A stretch of DNA of 64,000 bases from assembly GCA_964534275.1 (NCBI GenBank), contig CAZHQG010000003.1, positions 62,001-126,000 on the forward strand. The letters are read 5' to 3'. Position 1 is the first letter of the stretch; the number at the start of each line of letters is the position of its first letter. Both the position numbers and the translations under genes were made by a program. Positions 25,248 to 34,772 of this stretch are shown piece by piece. Source of the stretch: HRBIN30 sp964534275. GTDB taxonomy: Bacteria > Desulfobacterota > Binatia > HRBIN30. Under the pieces are notes generated by a model. The model saw only the letters and a program-made list of their open reading frames with translations. It was not told the origin of the DNA and made no database searches.

Positions 25248-26855
25248 ATGCACGCACAAGAGCATGAGGTTTTTTCTGCTGACGAGAGAGCGATCCTGGC
25301 ACCGTACTTTACCAACCTCGACCGTCCGGTGTTCGCCCTCCGGAACTTACCTGAGGTTGTCAAAGGCGCTTTGTTTGCCCGCTATTCTCGCTCGCCCAAG
25401 TCGGTCCGCCGCCTTTTCCTCGAGGAATTTCTCGATCGTACCGAAGGCACGCCGGGCGTCGAGGTCGGGGTCGAGCGCGCCGAACGTTTGTACGAGCGCG
25501 TATTCGACGAGTATGGCGACGACTCGGTTGCCCAGCTCGGTGGGGTTCATGTGGCCTGCGAAGGGGTGTCGAACGTGCTCACCAAGGTACTGGAGTGGGG
25601 ACGTTTGATGGCCTACCTCGAGCAATCCACCCGCTACATTCCGTACGACACAAAGGTCGGTGGTCGTTGGCGCTATGTGGTCCCCCCGGAACTTGAAGAA
25701 CATCCCTTGCGCGCCAGCTACGAGGAGACCCTCGACCACTTGTTTACCACGTACACGGAGTGGCTTCCGCGACTCGAGAACTACTTTGCGCAACGCTTCC
25801 CGCGGGAACCAGGCGATCCTGAGGCCGCGTATCGTCGCAGTATCCGCGCGAAGGCGCTGGACACTTTACGCGGTTTGCTCCCGGCCGCCACGCAAGCCAA
25901 CGTCGGGCTCTTCGGCACCGCGCAAGCTTACGAGCTCTTGCTGCTTCGGATGCGCGCGCACCCCCTGGGCGAAGCGCGGCGTTGCGCCGACTGGATGTTG
26001 GCCGAACTTCGCAAGGTCATCCCGGCGTTTCTTCGCCGCGTGGATCGTCCGGACCGAGGGGAGCAGTGGAGCGCCTATCTCCGCGCGACCCGAGAGGCTA
26101 CGCGCAAGATCACGCGCGCGTTTACGGGCAACGCCACCGTCGAGCCGCGACCGGAGGTCGTGCTCACCGATTTCGACCCCGACGGCGAAACCAAGGTTGT
26201 TGCAGCAGCCTTGTACGCAAGCAGCCACCTTCCCGACGACGAGCTTCTCGCCCTAGCGCGTCGCATGACGGCGGAGGAACGCGAGCAGGTGCTGCGCGCA
26301 TACGTTGGAGAGCGGCAAAACCGCCGCCACAAGCCGGGACGAGCGTTCGAGCGTACCTTTTATCGATTCGACGTTCTCACCGATTATGGCGCTTTCCGCG
26401 ACTTGCAGCGCCACCGCATGCTCACCATCGAGTGGCAGCCGTTCTCCCCCGACCATGGATACGAGGTGCCGGAAGCAGTAAACGACGCTGGCGCCGCTGC
26501 TGACTGGCGCCTTGCCATGGAGCGTTCGGCAGCATTGTACGAGCGGTTGTGCCGAGCCGGACTCGAAGAGGTAGCTCCGTATGCGCTGTGCTTCGCCTTT
26601 CGCATCCGTTTTTACATGCAGATGAATGCTCGCGAGGCCATGCACGTGCTCGAACTACGCACCTCGCCTCAAGGTCACCCTGTGTATCGTCGCGTTTGCC
26701 AACAAATGCACCGTTTGATCGCCGAGGTTGCCGGACATCGTGCGATCGCGGAAGCCATGAAATTCGTGAACTACGAGTCCGTGGACTTGGAGCGCCTTGG
26801 CGCAGAGCGCGCGCGGGAACTTCGACAGCAGGAGCGCCCGGCACCGTCGCGCTGA
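25248..26855 (+). CDS. Double ThyX-like (FAD-dependent thymidylate synthase family) protein
   Basis: A 535-residue protein, about twice the usual ThyX length, with two ThyX-like halves. The N-half carries WGRLMAYLEQSTRY (about 117-130), aligning with RHRxxxxxEQSxRY but with WGR for RHR. The C-half carries RHRMLTIEWQPFS (about 388-400), with RHR kept but the following EQS lost, then NAREAMHVLELRT. ThyX makes dTMP from dUMP using methylene-folate and FAD at a subunit interface. Whether this fused form is active is unclear. It starts at ATG 25248 (a TTG at 25242 is also in frame) and lies 33 bases before pdxJ. Confidence 0.8.
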   Translation: MHAQEHEVFSADERAILAPYFTNLDRPVFALRNLPEVVKGALFARYSRSPKSVRRLFLEEFLDRTEGTPGVEVGVERAERLYERVFDEYGDDSVAQLGGVHVACEGVSNVLTKVLEWGRLMAYLEQSTRYIPYDTKVGGRWRYVVPPELEEHPLRASYEETLDHLFTTYTEWLPRLENYFAQRFPREPGDPEAAYRRSIRAKALDTLRGLLPAATQANVGLFGTAQAYELLLLRMRAHPLGEARRCADWMLAELRKVIPAFLRRVDRPDRGEQWSAYLRATREATRKITRAFTGNATVEPRPEVVLTDFDPDGETKVVAAALYASSHLPDDELLALARRMTAEEREQVLRAYVGERQNRRHKPGRAFERTFYRFDVLTDYGAFRDLQRHRMLTIEWQPFSPDHGYEVPEAVNDAGAAADWRLAMERSAALYERLCRAGLEEVAPYALCFAFRIRFYMQMNAREAMHVLELRTSPQGHPVYRRVCQQMHRLIAEVAGHRAIAEAMKFVNYESVDLERLGAERARELRQQERPAPSR

Positions 26856-26888
26856 GTGGGTCCGCCGTCTGCTATACACTCGACCGCA

Positions 26889-27647
26889 ATGACCTGCCTG
26901 TCCGTAAACGTCAACAAAATCGCTACGCTGCGGAACACCCGCAATATCGGCATCCCGAGCGTGGTTCGGTTCGCCCAAATTGCTCTCGACGCCGGCGCCC
27001 ATGGGATCACGATTCACCCGCGGCCGGACGAGCGCCACATCCGCCGAAGCGATGTGGAAGAGATTGCCCAACTCTTGTCTCGTTATCCCGACCGCGAGCT
27101 AAACATCGAAGGGAACCCCTACCATGGCCTTCGCGACCACTGTGCGCTCGCCAAGCCAGCGCAAGCCACATTGGTTCCCGACGAGGTTGCCGCGCTGACC
27201 AGCGACCACGGCTGGCCGCTGACGACCATGTCGTCGACAGCGAAAACTCAGCTTCGCGCGGCCATTGCAGAACTCAAGGCACTGGGATGCCGGGTGAGTT
27301 TGTTCGTCGACCCGCTCCCTGACGTGGTGCGGGAGGCGAAGGCCCTGGGTGCGGACCGCATCGAGCTTTACACCGAGCCCTATGCCCGTGCCTTTGCAGC
27401 GGGCCAAGCCGAACCCGAACTCCACCGCTACCGAGAAGCCGCCCTCGTCGCGCACGAGCTTGGGTTGGAGGTCAATGCTGGGCACGACCTCAATCGCGAC
27501 AATCTCGGTCCGTTCCTGGCCTCGGTTCCGTTTGTGGCTGAAGTGTCCATCGGGCATGCCCTCGTTGCCGACGCACTCGAGTTCGGCATGGCAGACACCG
27601 TGCGGCGTTACTTGGCCATTTGTGCGAGCTTTTCAGCCTCTTCGTGA
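26889..27647 (+). CDS. pdxJ: Pyridoxine 5'-phosphate synthase
   Basis: A 252-residue TIM-barrel enzyme that joins 1-deoxy-xylulose-5-phosphate and 3-amino-2-oxopropyl phosphate to make pyridoxine phosphate (vitamin B6). The family's LSVNVNKIATLRNTR start, GITIHPRPDERHI, NIEGNPY, VSLFVDP, IELYTEPYA, LEVNAGHDLN and EVSIGHALVADA segments all appear in order. The ATG at 26889 gives the usual N-terminus. The 3' end overlaps the convergent DUF1015 gene by 40 bases. Confidence 0.97.
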   Translation: MTCLSVNVNKIATLRNTRNIGIPSVVRFAQIALDAGAHGITIHPRPDERHIRRSDVEEIAQLLSRYPDRELNIEGNPYHGLRDHCALAKPAQATLVPDEVAALTSDHGWPLTTMSSTAKTQLRAAIAELKALGCRVSLFVDPLPDVVREAKALGADRIELYTEPYARAFAAGQAEPELHRYREAALVAHELGLEVNAGHDLNRDNLGPFLASVPFVAEVSIGHALVADALEFGMADTVRRYLAICASFSASS

Positions 27648-28930
27648 GCGACTGGTTCGTCGACTGCCTGGAACAAGAGGCCACTCAGGAGCTTGGGGTA
27701 AAAGTACGTCGATTTTTGCGGCATGACTTGACCTGCCCGGCAAACCGCCAAGATATCCGACATTCGGGGCGGGCGCATGAAAAACACCGCCGCGGCTCCT
27801 TTCCGTAACGCCTCCAATGCTTCCGAGTCACTGTGGGTGTACCACAATTGACCCGAGCGAGCGGCTTCATCAGGAACAATGTTCGCTAAGCCCTGAAGAA
27901 CGACGCGGTCTAGCAGCGTCACATCGAGCGCGCGGACCGATGGATCCGCATCCCCTGCGAAGCGCTCCAGCGCCGACTCGTCGCGCAAAAATGCCAAAGC
28001 AAGTTCCCCTGTCCCTCGCCACCCAACGCCGAGACAGTGCCGGCCGGCCCCTTTGTCGAGGGCTGCGAAAAAGCCACCGGCGTTCTCTAGCGGATACCGC
28101 TGCAACTCGAACCACTGTTCAAGAGACTGCACGAACGCATCCAACCGAGCGTATTCCTGCAAGACTCGGTGCGTTGGCAACACGACCAATCCGCTGTCAT
28201 CCATGCTGGTGAGGTACCCGAGCACGAAGCGGTGCCCTGCTTCGGGGGCGTTGTCGCCGGCTCGAAGTCGCTCTTCCGAATACGCCAACGCGGTTTCGTA
28301 ACGATGGTGGCCGTCCGCGATGATCAGCTCTACGGGAGCAAGCTCTTCGCACACAAAGCGGCGCAAGCGCGGGCTGCGTACGAACCACACGCGGTGTTCC
28401 GTCTGCAAAGCGTCGTGAAACACCAGATCCGGCTTGCGTTGATCGCTCCACGCACCCAATTCGCGCAGCACGCTTTCGCGGTCCGGGTACAAGAAAAAAA
28501 CCGGGCTCAAGTTTGCCCCGCATGCACGAAGTAGCCGCAGGCGATCCTCCTTTGGCGCGGAAAACGTGCGTTCGTGAGGCCGGATGATGCCAGCGGCAAA
28601 CGGCTCGAGGCGCACGGCTGCATAAAAACCGGCGCGCTCGCGCCATTCGCCGTCCACCCGAAAACGCTCGCGGGTAAACACGAGGCAGGGTTCCGGTTCC
28701 TGCACGATGTAGCGTTCCTCTCTCCACTCCCGCCAAAGCCGAGCCGCCGTGGTATACGGATCCTCCTCAGCACTGAGGATGAGTCGGACCACGTTGAGGG
28801 GGTGGCGCTCGTAGAGCGCTTGCTGCTCCGCGCGGCCAATGACGTCGTACGGAGGAGCTACGAGCGGCGCCAAGTCCGGAAACAGTGCGGGGTTGTAGCG
28901 GTAGGGTCGGAACGAACGCAATGTGGCCAT
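27608..28930 (-). CDS. DUF1015 family protein
   Basis: A 440-residue cytoplasmic protein of the DUF1015 family. Recognisable parts are the start (LRSFRPYRYNP, VAPPYDVIG), RPHERTFSAPKEDRLRL, and the hallmark IADGHHRYETALAY. Members are sometimes annotated as putative HPr-kinase-like or serine-metabolism proteins, but no activity is proven. GGAGAAG precedes the ATG. It is the last gene of the alr-purH-purD-tsaC run, 12 bases after tsaC. Confidence 0.92.
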   Translation of the reverse strand: MATLRSFRPYRYNPALFPDLAPLVAPPYDVIGRAEQQALYERHPLNVVRLILSAEEDPYTTAARLWREWREERYIVQEPEPCLVFTRERFRVDGEWRERAGFYAAVRLEPFAAGIIRPHERTFSAPKEDRLRLLRACGANLSPVFFLYPDRESVLRELGAWSDQRKPDLVFHDALQTEHRVWFVRSPRLRRFVCEELAPVELIIADGHHRYETALAYSEERLRAGDNAPEAGHRFVLGYLTSMDDSGLVVLPTHRVLQEYARLDAFVQSLEQWFELQRYPLENAGGFFAALDKGAGRHCLGVGWRGTGELALAFLRDESALERFAGDADPSVRALDVTLLDRVVLQGLANIVPDEAARSGQLWYTHSDSEALEALRKGAAAVFFMRPPRMSDILAVCRAGQVMPQKSTYFYPKLLSGLLFQAVDEPVAHEEAEKLAQMAK

Positions 28931-28942
28931 GAACAGCTTCTC

Positions 28943-29620
28943 CTATGGATTCGACTCGTTGGGTTGGAGTGGTATTACGGGCAGTCCACTGACAGCCTGT
29001 ATCGCAGCAGCGGGAATTGTTCCCTCGCGGATCAGACGTAAAGAGTCGCCGACCACTTCCAGCACCGTGGAAGCCGGTTCGCCTGCGGTCGGTCCCCAGT
29101 CGACGTAGTACGCAACCGCATCGCCAAAGTACTCCTGCGCCGCGGCAACCGTGCTCGGGGGCCGTGCACCAGCAGGATTCGCACTGGGAGCTGTCAGCGG
29201 TTCATTCAGAAGAGCTACCAACCCGTTGGCCACCGGATGGGAACTCACCCGCACGCCAATGCTGCCACGGCCGCCAGTGAGGATTTCAGGAACGTCTCGC
29301 CGGGCTGGCAGGGCGAGGGTCAGCGGCCCCGGCCAAAACCGTTCCATCAGTCGCTCGGCCGCAGGCGATACCTCCTCTACGAGCCTGTCGAGCATCTCCG
29401 TGTTGGCAACCAACACACTCACAGGTTTCCCTGGCGCGCGCACTTTCAGGCGCACCAGCAACTCGAGGGCGCTTTGGTCGAAGGCGCGAACCCCCAAGGC
29501 GTACAGCGTTTCGGTTGGGTAGACGACAGCGAAAGAATTTCGAAGCGCTTCGAGCGCGGCCGTGATCGTGCCAGCAAATCCTGAAGCCGACGCCGAGGGC
29601 AGCCGTTGCGGATGTCCCAT
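28943..29620 (-). CDS. tsaC: L-threonylcarbamoyladenylate synthase (Sua5/YrdC family)
   Basis: A 225-residue YrdC-domain enzyme. It makes threonylcarbamoyl-AMP from threonine, bicarbonate and ATP for the t6A37 modification of ANN-decoding tRNAs. Seen are VVYPTETLYALG, RLKVRAPGKPVSVLV, FWPGPLTLAL, SIGVRVSSHPVA and PLTAPSANPAG, all YrdC core motifs. No full C-terminal Sua5 domain is present, so it is the short TsaC type. GGAAAG precedes the ATG at 29620, which starts 16 bases after purD. Confidence 0.94.
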   Translation of the reverse strand: MGHPQRLPSASASGFAGTITAALEALRNSFAVVYPTETLYALGVRAFDQSALELLVRLKVRAPGKPVSVLVANTEMLDRLVEEVSPAAERLMERFWPGPLTLALPARRDVPEILTGGRGSIGVRVSSHPVANGLVALLNEPLTAPSANPAGARPPSTVAAAQEYFGDAVAYYVDWGPTAGEPASTVLEVVGDSLRLIREGTIPAAAIQAVSGLPVIPLQPNESNP

Positions 29621-29636
29621 GGGTGGTCTCTTTCCA

Positions 29637-30920
29637 TCACTCGGCGCGGCTTCGCGCCAATGCCCGCCGGCCGATATCCTTCCGGTAATGCATGCCTTCG
29701 AAGTGAATGTTGCGCACAGCGGCGTACGCTCGCTCCACTGCGTCACCGACATCCCTCCCGAGCGCTGTGACACCGAGGACCCGCCCACCATTGGTCACGT
29801 ATTGGTTTTGGCGCCGAGCGGTCCCCGCGTGAAACACCATCACGTCCGCAAGCTCACGGACCTTCTCCAGCCCGGTGATCACTCTGCCTTTTTCCACCGC
29901 TCCCGGGTAGCCGGCAGCTGCGAGCACCACGCACGCGGCAGCACGCTCATCCCACACCGGACGCACCTGGTCGAGGGTTCCTTGCACGCAAGCCTCGAGC
30001 AGGTCCACGAGATCGCTTTGTAACCGCATCATCAAAGGCTGGCATTCGGGATCCCCAAACCGCGCGTTGAACTCGAGGACCTTCGGACCTTGTTTCGTCA
30101 GCATGAGCCCAGCGTAGATCACGCCTCGGTAATCGATTTTGTTTGCTCGCAAAGCCTGAATCGTGGGCAAGACGATTTCCGCCATGACCCGTGCATGCAG
30201 TTCCGGCGTGAGTACGGGTGCGGGAGAATAGGCACCCATCCCGCCCGTGTTCGGACCGAGGTCGCCGTCCAGCAGCCGCTTATGGTCCTGAGAAGACGGG
30301 AAGGGAAGCACAGCGACACCATCCGTGAGCACGATGAACGAGACTTCTTCGCCCTCGAGAAATTCCTCGATCACGACCCGCGAGCCAGCGTCGCCGAACA
30401 GTTTCGCTACCAGGATCTCGTCGATCGCTTGCTCGGCCTCGTGAAGGTCCTGGCAAACGATCACCCCTTTGCCGGCTGCGAGTCCATCCGCCTTGACCAC
30501 CACCGGCGGACCGACTTCGGCCACGTAACGTTTCGCTTCGTCCGGATTGTCGAAGACGCTGAAGTACCCAGTGGGAATGTTCCAACGCCGCATCAACTCC
30601 TTGGCAAACGCTTTACTCGCTTCGAGTTGCGCCCCTTGGCGTGTGGGACCAAACACTCGAAGCCCAGCATTTTGAAATTCGTCGGCAATCCCCAAGGTCA
30701 AGGGTAACTCCGGCCCGACAACCGTGAGGTCGATCGATTGCTCGCGGGCGAAGCGCAACAGTCCAGAAACGTCGTCGGGCGCAAGCGGTACCACTTCTGC
30801 AACTTCGGCAATCCCCGCGTTTCCCGGCGCACAGTATACCTTTGCCACTTTGGGTGATTGGCGAATTTTCCAGGCCAACGCGTGTTCGCGTCCCCCGCCT
30901 CCCACGATCAAGATTCGCAT
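29637..30920 (-). CDS. purD: Phosphoribosylamine-glycine ligase
   Basis: A 427-residue ATP-grasp ligase for step 2 of de novo purine synthesis, joining phosphoribosylamine and glycine. It has MRILIVGGGGREHALAW at the start, VKADGLAAGKGVIVC for ATP binding, GPNTGGMGAYSPAP and FNARFGDPECQ at the metal site. GAGG precedes the ATG at 30920. It follows purH by 32 bases, an arrangement often seen in bacteria. Confidence 0.98.
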   Translation of the reverse strand: MRILIVGGGGREHALAWKIRQSPKVAKVYCAPGNAGIAEVAEVVPLAPDDVSGLLRFAREQSIDLTVVGPELPLTLGIADEFQNAGLRVFGPTRQGAQLEASKAFAKELMRRWNIPTGYFSVFDNPDEAKRYVAEVGPPVVVKADGLAAGKGVIVCQDLHEAEQAIDEILVAKLFGDAGSRVVIEEFLEGEEVSFIVLTDGVAVLPFPSSQDHKRLLDGDLGPNTGGMGAYSPAPVLTPELHARVMAEIVLPTIQALRANKIDYRGVIYAGLMLTKQGPKVLEFNARFGDPECQPLMMRLQSDLVDLLEACVQGTLDQVRPVWDERAAACVVLAAAGYPGAVEKGRVITGLEKVRELADVMVFHAGTARRQNQYVTNGGRVLGVTALGRDVGDAVERAYAAVRNIHFEGMHYRKDIGRRALARSRAE

Positions 30921-30952
30921 GTGTGCCTCACTGTTGGGCATTCCGAATACTT

Positions 30953-32503
30953 TCAGTGGCGGAAGTGACGCACACCGGTAAACACCATCGCCAAGCCCAA
31001 CCGATCGGCAGCGGCGATGACCTCCTCGTCCCGCACACTGCCTCCGGGCTGCACGACCGCACGAATGCCGGCCTCGGCCGCAACCTCCACGCCGTCTGGG
31101 AAGGGGAAGAAGGCGTCGCTCGCCAACACGGAGCCGCGTAAGTCGATGCCGACACGTCCGGCTTTCGCACGCGCTGCATGCACTGGATCTACGCGCGATG
31201 TGGCCCCGCCTCCAATTGCCAGCGTGCCCTGGGCGTTGCAGAAGACGATCGCATTGGACTTTACGTGCTTGACTACTTTTAGCCCAAACGCCATCGCGGC
31301 GTACTCTTCCTCCGTTGGCGCACGGCGCGTGACCACCCGGCCCGCACGCGGGTCTTCCATGGCACGGTCCCGCTCCTGCACGAGCACGCCCCCAAACACG
31401 CTCCGCAAATCCCACTCGCTTTGAGGAGTGGCGTCCACGTTCCAACGCATCAAACGCCGATTCTTCTTGCGGCGTAAGAATTCGAGCGCCTCGGGTGCAA
31501 AATCAGGCGCAATCAGGACCTCGGTAAAAATCTCGTCTACTTCGCGGGCAAGCGCGAGCGACCAGGGACGATTGCTGATCAAAATTCCGCCAAAGGGCGA
31601 CTCCGGGTCGGTGGCAAAAGCACGCCGGTACGCTTCCACATCCGTGGCGCCTAACCCGACGCCACACGGTGTGTTGTGCTTGAGAATCGCGACGCAGGCA
31701 TCGCGAGCGTCGACAAATTCCAACATCAAGGCAAGTGCCGAGTGGATGTCGACGATGTTGTTGTAAGAGAGCTCCTTGCCGTGCAGTTGTTGGACAACAT
31801 CGAGGAAGCGACCGTACAAGGCCGCACTCTGATGAGGATTTTCCCCATACCGAAGTTCTTGCGCCTGGGGTTGGGTCAAATGAAACGTCAACGGGAAGCG
31901 CCGCCGTTGGCCGTCGGACCATGACCCAAGGTAGGTTGCAATCGCTCCGTCGTAGCGAGCGGTCAGCGCAAACGCTTTTTGCGCTAGACGCCGGTTGGTT
32001 TCTCTCGAGACTTCGCCTCGGGACCGTAGTTCCTCCAGCACGACTTCGTAGTCGGCTGGGTCCACCACGACAGTGACGGCGTCGTGGTTTTTCGCCGCCG
32101 AGCGGATCATCGAAGGTCCGCCAATGTCGATGTTTTCGACGGCGTCTTCCCAGGTGCAGTCGGGGCGCGCAACGGTGGCTTCGAATGGGTACAAGTTCAC
32201 GGCCACGAGATCGATTCGGCCAATGCCAAGCTGGCGAAGCTGTTCCAGATGCTCCGGCACGTCGCGCCTTGCCAAGATGCCGCCATGGATCTTCGGATGC
32301 AGGGTTTTCACGCGGCCGTCGAGAATCTCGGGCGAGCCCGTGTAGTCACTGACTTGGATCACCGGAATTCCGTTTGCTGCAAGTTCCTTGGCTGTCCCTC
32401 CCGTTGACAGGATTTCCACCCCGAGGGCCGCCAAGCCCCGAGCGAACTCGACCACTCCACGCTTGTCGCTCACGCTAATCAAAGCGCGCTCGATCTTTGC
32501 CAT
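30953..32503 (-). CDS. purH: Bifunctional AICAR transformylase / IMP cyclohydrolase
   Basis: A 516-residue two-domain enzyme for the last two purine steps. The N-terminal cyclohydrolase domain (about 1-200) starts ALISVSDKRGVVEFA and has STGGTAK and VKTLHPKIHGGIL. The transformylase domain has RYGENPHQSAALY, VAILKHNTPCGVG and SNAIVFC, and ends VFTGVRHFRH. The ATG at 32503 lies 25 bases inside the end of alr, so translation of the two is probably coupled. Confidence 0.98.
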   Translation of the reverse strand: MAKIERALISVSDKRGVVEFARGLAALGVEILSTGGTAKELAANGIPVIQVSDYTGSPEILDGRVKTLHPKIHGGILARRDVPEHLEQLRQLGIGRIDLVAVNLYPFEATVARPDCTWEDAVENIDIGGPSMIRSAAKNHDAVTVVVDPADYEVVLEELRSRGEVSRETNRRLAQKAFALTARYDGAIATYLGSWSDGQRRRFPLTFHLTQPQAQELRYGENPHQSAALYGRFLDVVQQLHGKELSYNNIVDIHSALALMLEFVDARDACVAILKHNTPCGVGLGATDVEAYRRAFATDPESPFGGILISNRPWSLALAREVDEIFTEVLIAPDFAPEALEFLRRKKNRRLMRWNVDATPQSEWDLRSVFGGVLVQERDRAMEDPRAGRVVTRRAPTEEEYAAMAFGLKVVKHVKSNAIVFCNAQGTLAIGGGATSRVDPVHAARAKAGRVGIDLRGSVLASDAFFPFPDGVEVAAEAGIRAVVQPGGSVRDEEVIAAADRLGLAMVFTGVRHFRH

Positions 32504-33693
32504 GTTCCTACCTCTTTCCAGAGTGCTTCTGGGTTTGTGGCGTCTGCTTCCGACCGTGAGTGTGTTGTCAGTTCCATTTCCGCCAAGCAACGCTTCACCC
32601 TTCGGCCCAACCGTGTGAGAAGTTCGTATGGAATTGCATCGGCACAGCGGGCAACTTCCTCCACCGGCAGGCAGCGTTCGCCGGCTGGGCCCCAAAGAAC
32701 CGCTCGGTCACCGACCTTGACGGCAGGCAGCTCGGTTACGTCTACCAACGTAACGTCCATGCAAACCCGACCGATCACGGGGACCTTGCAACCACGAAGC
32801 AAGACGGCACCGGAGTTCGAAAGGCGCCGGTCGTAGCCGTCGGCGTAGCCAATCCCCAATACCGCCACGCGGGTCGGACGTTGGGTAATAAACGTTTGGC
32901 CGTAACCAACCGGTCGCCCAGCAGGCAGTTCGCGCACCTGTAACACGGGTGCGGTCAGTTGCATCGCAGGCCGGAACTGTTCTGTACCCAAACCGGGACC
33001 AGGGGGCACGCCGTAGAGAAGCAAGCCGGGCCGGACCATGTCGAAGTGGCTCTCGGCAAGCGTCCAAGTCGCGGCGCTGTTGGCCAAATGCGCGATCACG
33101 CGCGGCCAACGCTGGCGCACCAGAGCCACCGCCTGGCGGAACGTTTCCACTTGGCTCCGGCAAAAGTCCGAGTCAACCGCCTCTGCCCGAGCAAAATGAG
33201 AGAAGACACCGCCCACGGAAACGGCTGCCGAATTGGCCATGGCATCAAGAAGCGCTGGAAGTTGATGCAGATCGACCCCAAACCGCCCCATGCCCGTGTC
33301 GACTTTCAGGTGCACGGGAAGTGGCCCCGATAGGCGCAACGACTCGATCTCGTGCAAATGGTCCATGTCCAACAACGCAACGGCCAATTCGAGTTCCGCC
33401 GCCGCAAACAGGTCCTTTCCATGCACGCCCGAGAGCACGAGCACCGGGTGGCGAATCCCGGCCGCCCGGAGTTCCGCAGCTTCATCGACGGTCGCCACGC
33501 CGAACCAATCCGCCCCCGCTGCTGCGAGTTGGGTCGCAACCAACACAGCACCGTGCCCGTAACCGTCGGCTTTTACCACAGCCAGCAAGCGCGTTTCGCG
33601 TGGCAAGCGGCTGCGCAACAGCGCAAGGTTGTGCCGCAACGCCGAAGGGTCCACTGCGGCACAAGCGGTGCGTACATCCGACGGAGCAATCAT
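32479..33693 (-). CDS. alr: Alanine racemase
   Basis: A 404-residue fold-type III PLP enzyme that interconverts L- and D-alanine for peptidoglycan. The PLP lysine is in AVVKADGYGHGA, the partner Tyr in GIGYADGYDRR, and PVIGRVCMDVTLVDVT closes the active site. The ATG at 33693 gives a normal N-terminus although no strong ribosome site is seen. It is the first gene of a five-gene run and divergent from thiS, with 79 bases between for both promoters. Confidence 0.96.
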   Translation of the reverse strand: MIAPSDVRTACAAVDPSALRHNLALLRSRLPRETRLLAVVKADGYGHGAVLVATQLAAAGADWFGVATVDEAAELRAAGIRHPVLVLSGVHGKDLFAAAELELAVALLDMDHLHEIESLRLSGPLPVHLKVDTGMGRFGVDLHQLPALLDAMANSAAVSVGGVFSHFARAEAVDSDFCRSQVETFRQAVALVRQRWPRVIAHLANSAATWTLAESHFDMVRPGLLLYGVPPGPGLGTEQFRPAMQLTAPVLQVRELPAGRPVGYGQTFITQRPTRVAVLGIGYADGYDRRLSNSGAVLLRGCKVPVIGRVCMDVTLVDVTELPAVKVGDRAVLWGPAGERCLPVEEVARCADAIPYELLTRLGRRVKRCLAEMELTTHSRSEADATNPEALWKEVGTWQRSSAL

Positions 33694-33772
33694 GGGAAGT
33701 TCGCAGTGCGCGCCGTGATACCAGCGCCCCCGCACGTTGTAAAGGCAACGCGCGGCTTCTATCGTCGCGGCT

Positions 33773-33973
33773 GTGCGCATCCGACTCAACGGAGAATGGC
33801 AATCTGTGCGCGACGGCGTTACGGTTGCCGAGCTCCTTGCCGAACTCGGACTTGAGAACCGCAGAATCGCCGTCGAAGTCAATTGCCACGTCGTCCCGCG
33901 CCGGGACCATGCAGCGCATCGCCTGCGAGAGGGCGATGAGGTCGAAGTCGTGCATTTCGTCGGCGGAGGATGA
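33773..33973 (+). CDS. thiS: Thiamine sulfur-carrier protein ThiS
   Basis: A 66-residue beta-grasp protein starting at GTG with MRIRLNGEW and ending in FVGGG. The C-terminal Gly-Gly is adenylated and thiocarboxylated, then gives sulfur to ThiG for the thiazole ring. TVAELLAELGL is the typical helix. Its TGA overlaps the thiG ATG (ATGA). No thiF is in the window, so the activating enzyme must be elsewhere. Confidence 0.92.
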   Translation: MRIRLNGEWQSVRDGVTVAELLAELGLENRRIAVEVNCHVVPRRDHAAHRLREGDEVEVVHFVGGG

Positions 33974-34755
33974 ATTCCATGAACGACTTGCTTCGAATTG
34001 CCGATAAAGAGTTCCACTCACGCCTCATCGTGGGCACAGGGAAGTACCGCGACTTCGAGGAGACCCGGCGCGCCATCGAGGCCTCTGGGGCGCAAATCGT
34101 GACCGTTGCCGTGCGCAGGGTCAACATTACCGACCGGAATCGGGAAAACTTGCTCGACTACCTGAACCCGGAGCGCTTTTGGATCCTCCCCAACACTGCC
34201 GGATGTTACACGGCAGAGGATGCCGTGCGCACTGCACGGCTGGCACGCGAGGCAGGCGTGGGCAACTGGGTCAAACTCGAGGTCATTGGCGACGAGAAGA
34301 CCCTTTTCCCCGACGTACCGGCGACCATCGAAGCTGCGCGGATCTTAGTTCGCGAAGGCTTCGCTGTCCTGCCGTACATCAACGACGATCCCGTCGCAGC
34401 CAAGAAGCTCGAGGAAATTGGTTGCGTGGCTGTCATGCCACTAGCCGCTCCCATTGGCTCGGGGTTGGGAATTCGCAACCCGTACAACTTGCTTATTATC
34501 TTGGAGCAAAGTCGTGTCCCGGTCATCGTCGATGCTGGCGTCGGCACCGCTTCCGATGCCGCCGTTGCAATGGAACTTGGCTGCGACGCCGTACTGATGA
34601 ACACGGCCATCGCCGGGGCACAAAATCCGGTCCTGATGGCGGAAGCCATGCGCCTTGCCGTCGAGGCTGGGCGCAAAGCGTTTCTCGCGGGTCGGATTCC
34701 TCGCAAGCTGTATGCAAGCGCCTCGAGCCCGCTCGAAGGCGTGATTGGTCGCTAG
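33970..34755 (+). CDS. thiG: Thiazole synthase
   Basis: A 261-residue TIM barrel that forms thiazole phosphate from deoxyxylulose phosphate, a glycine imine and ThiS thiocarboxylate. The Schiff-base lysine lies in WVKLEVIGD near residue 100. Also seen are SRLIVGTGKY, LPNTAGCYTAEDAVRTARLA, VMPLAAPIGSGLGI, VIVDAGVGTASDAA and VLMNTAIAGA. It overlaps thiS by four bases, and thiE starts 17 bases after. Confidence 0.98.
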   Translation: MNSMNDLLRIADKEFHSRLIVGTGKYRDFEETRRAIEASGAQIVTVAVRRVNITDRNRENLLDYLNPERFWILPNTAGCYTAEDAVRTARLAREAGVGNWVKLEVIGDEKTLFPDVPATIEAARILVREGFAVLPYINDDPVAAKKLEEIGCVAVMPLAAPIGSGLGIRNPYNLLIILEQSRVPVIVDAGVGTASDAAVAMELGCDAVLMNTAIAGAQNPVLMAEAMRLAVEAGRKAFLAGRIPRKLYASASSPLEGVIGR

Positions 34756-34772
34756 CCCGCGTTCTGCCCACG

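Noticed and set aside
33694..33772. TPP riboswitch before thiS
   Set aside because: Only 79 bases are shared by two divergent promoters, too few for an aptamer, and no core motif is present.
34179..34772. Upstream extension of thiE
   Set aside because: It runs across thiG in another phase and has no ThiE-like sequence; the ATG at 34773 gives the normal length.
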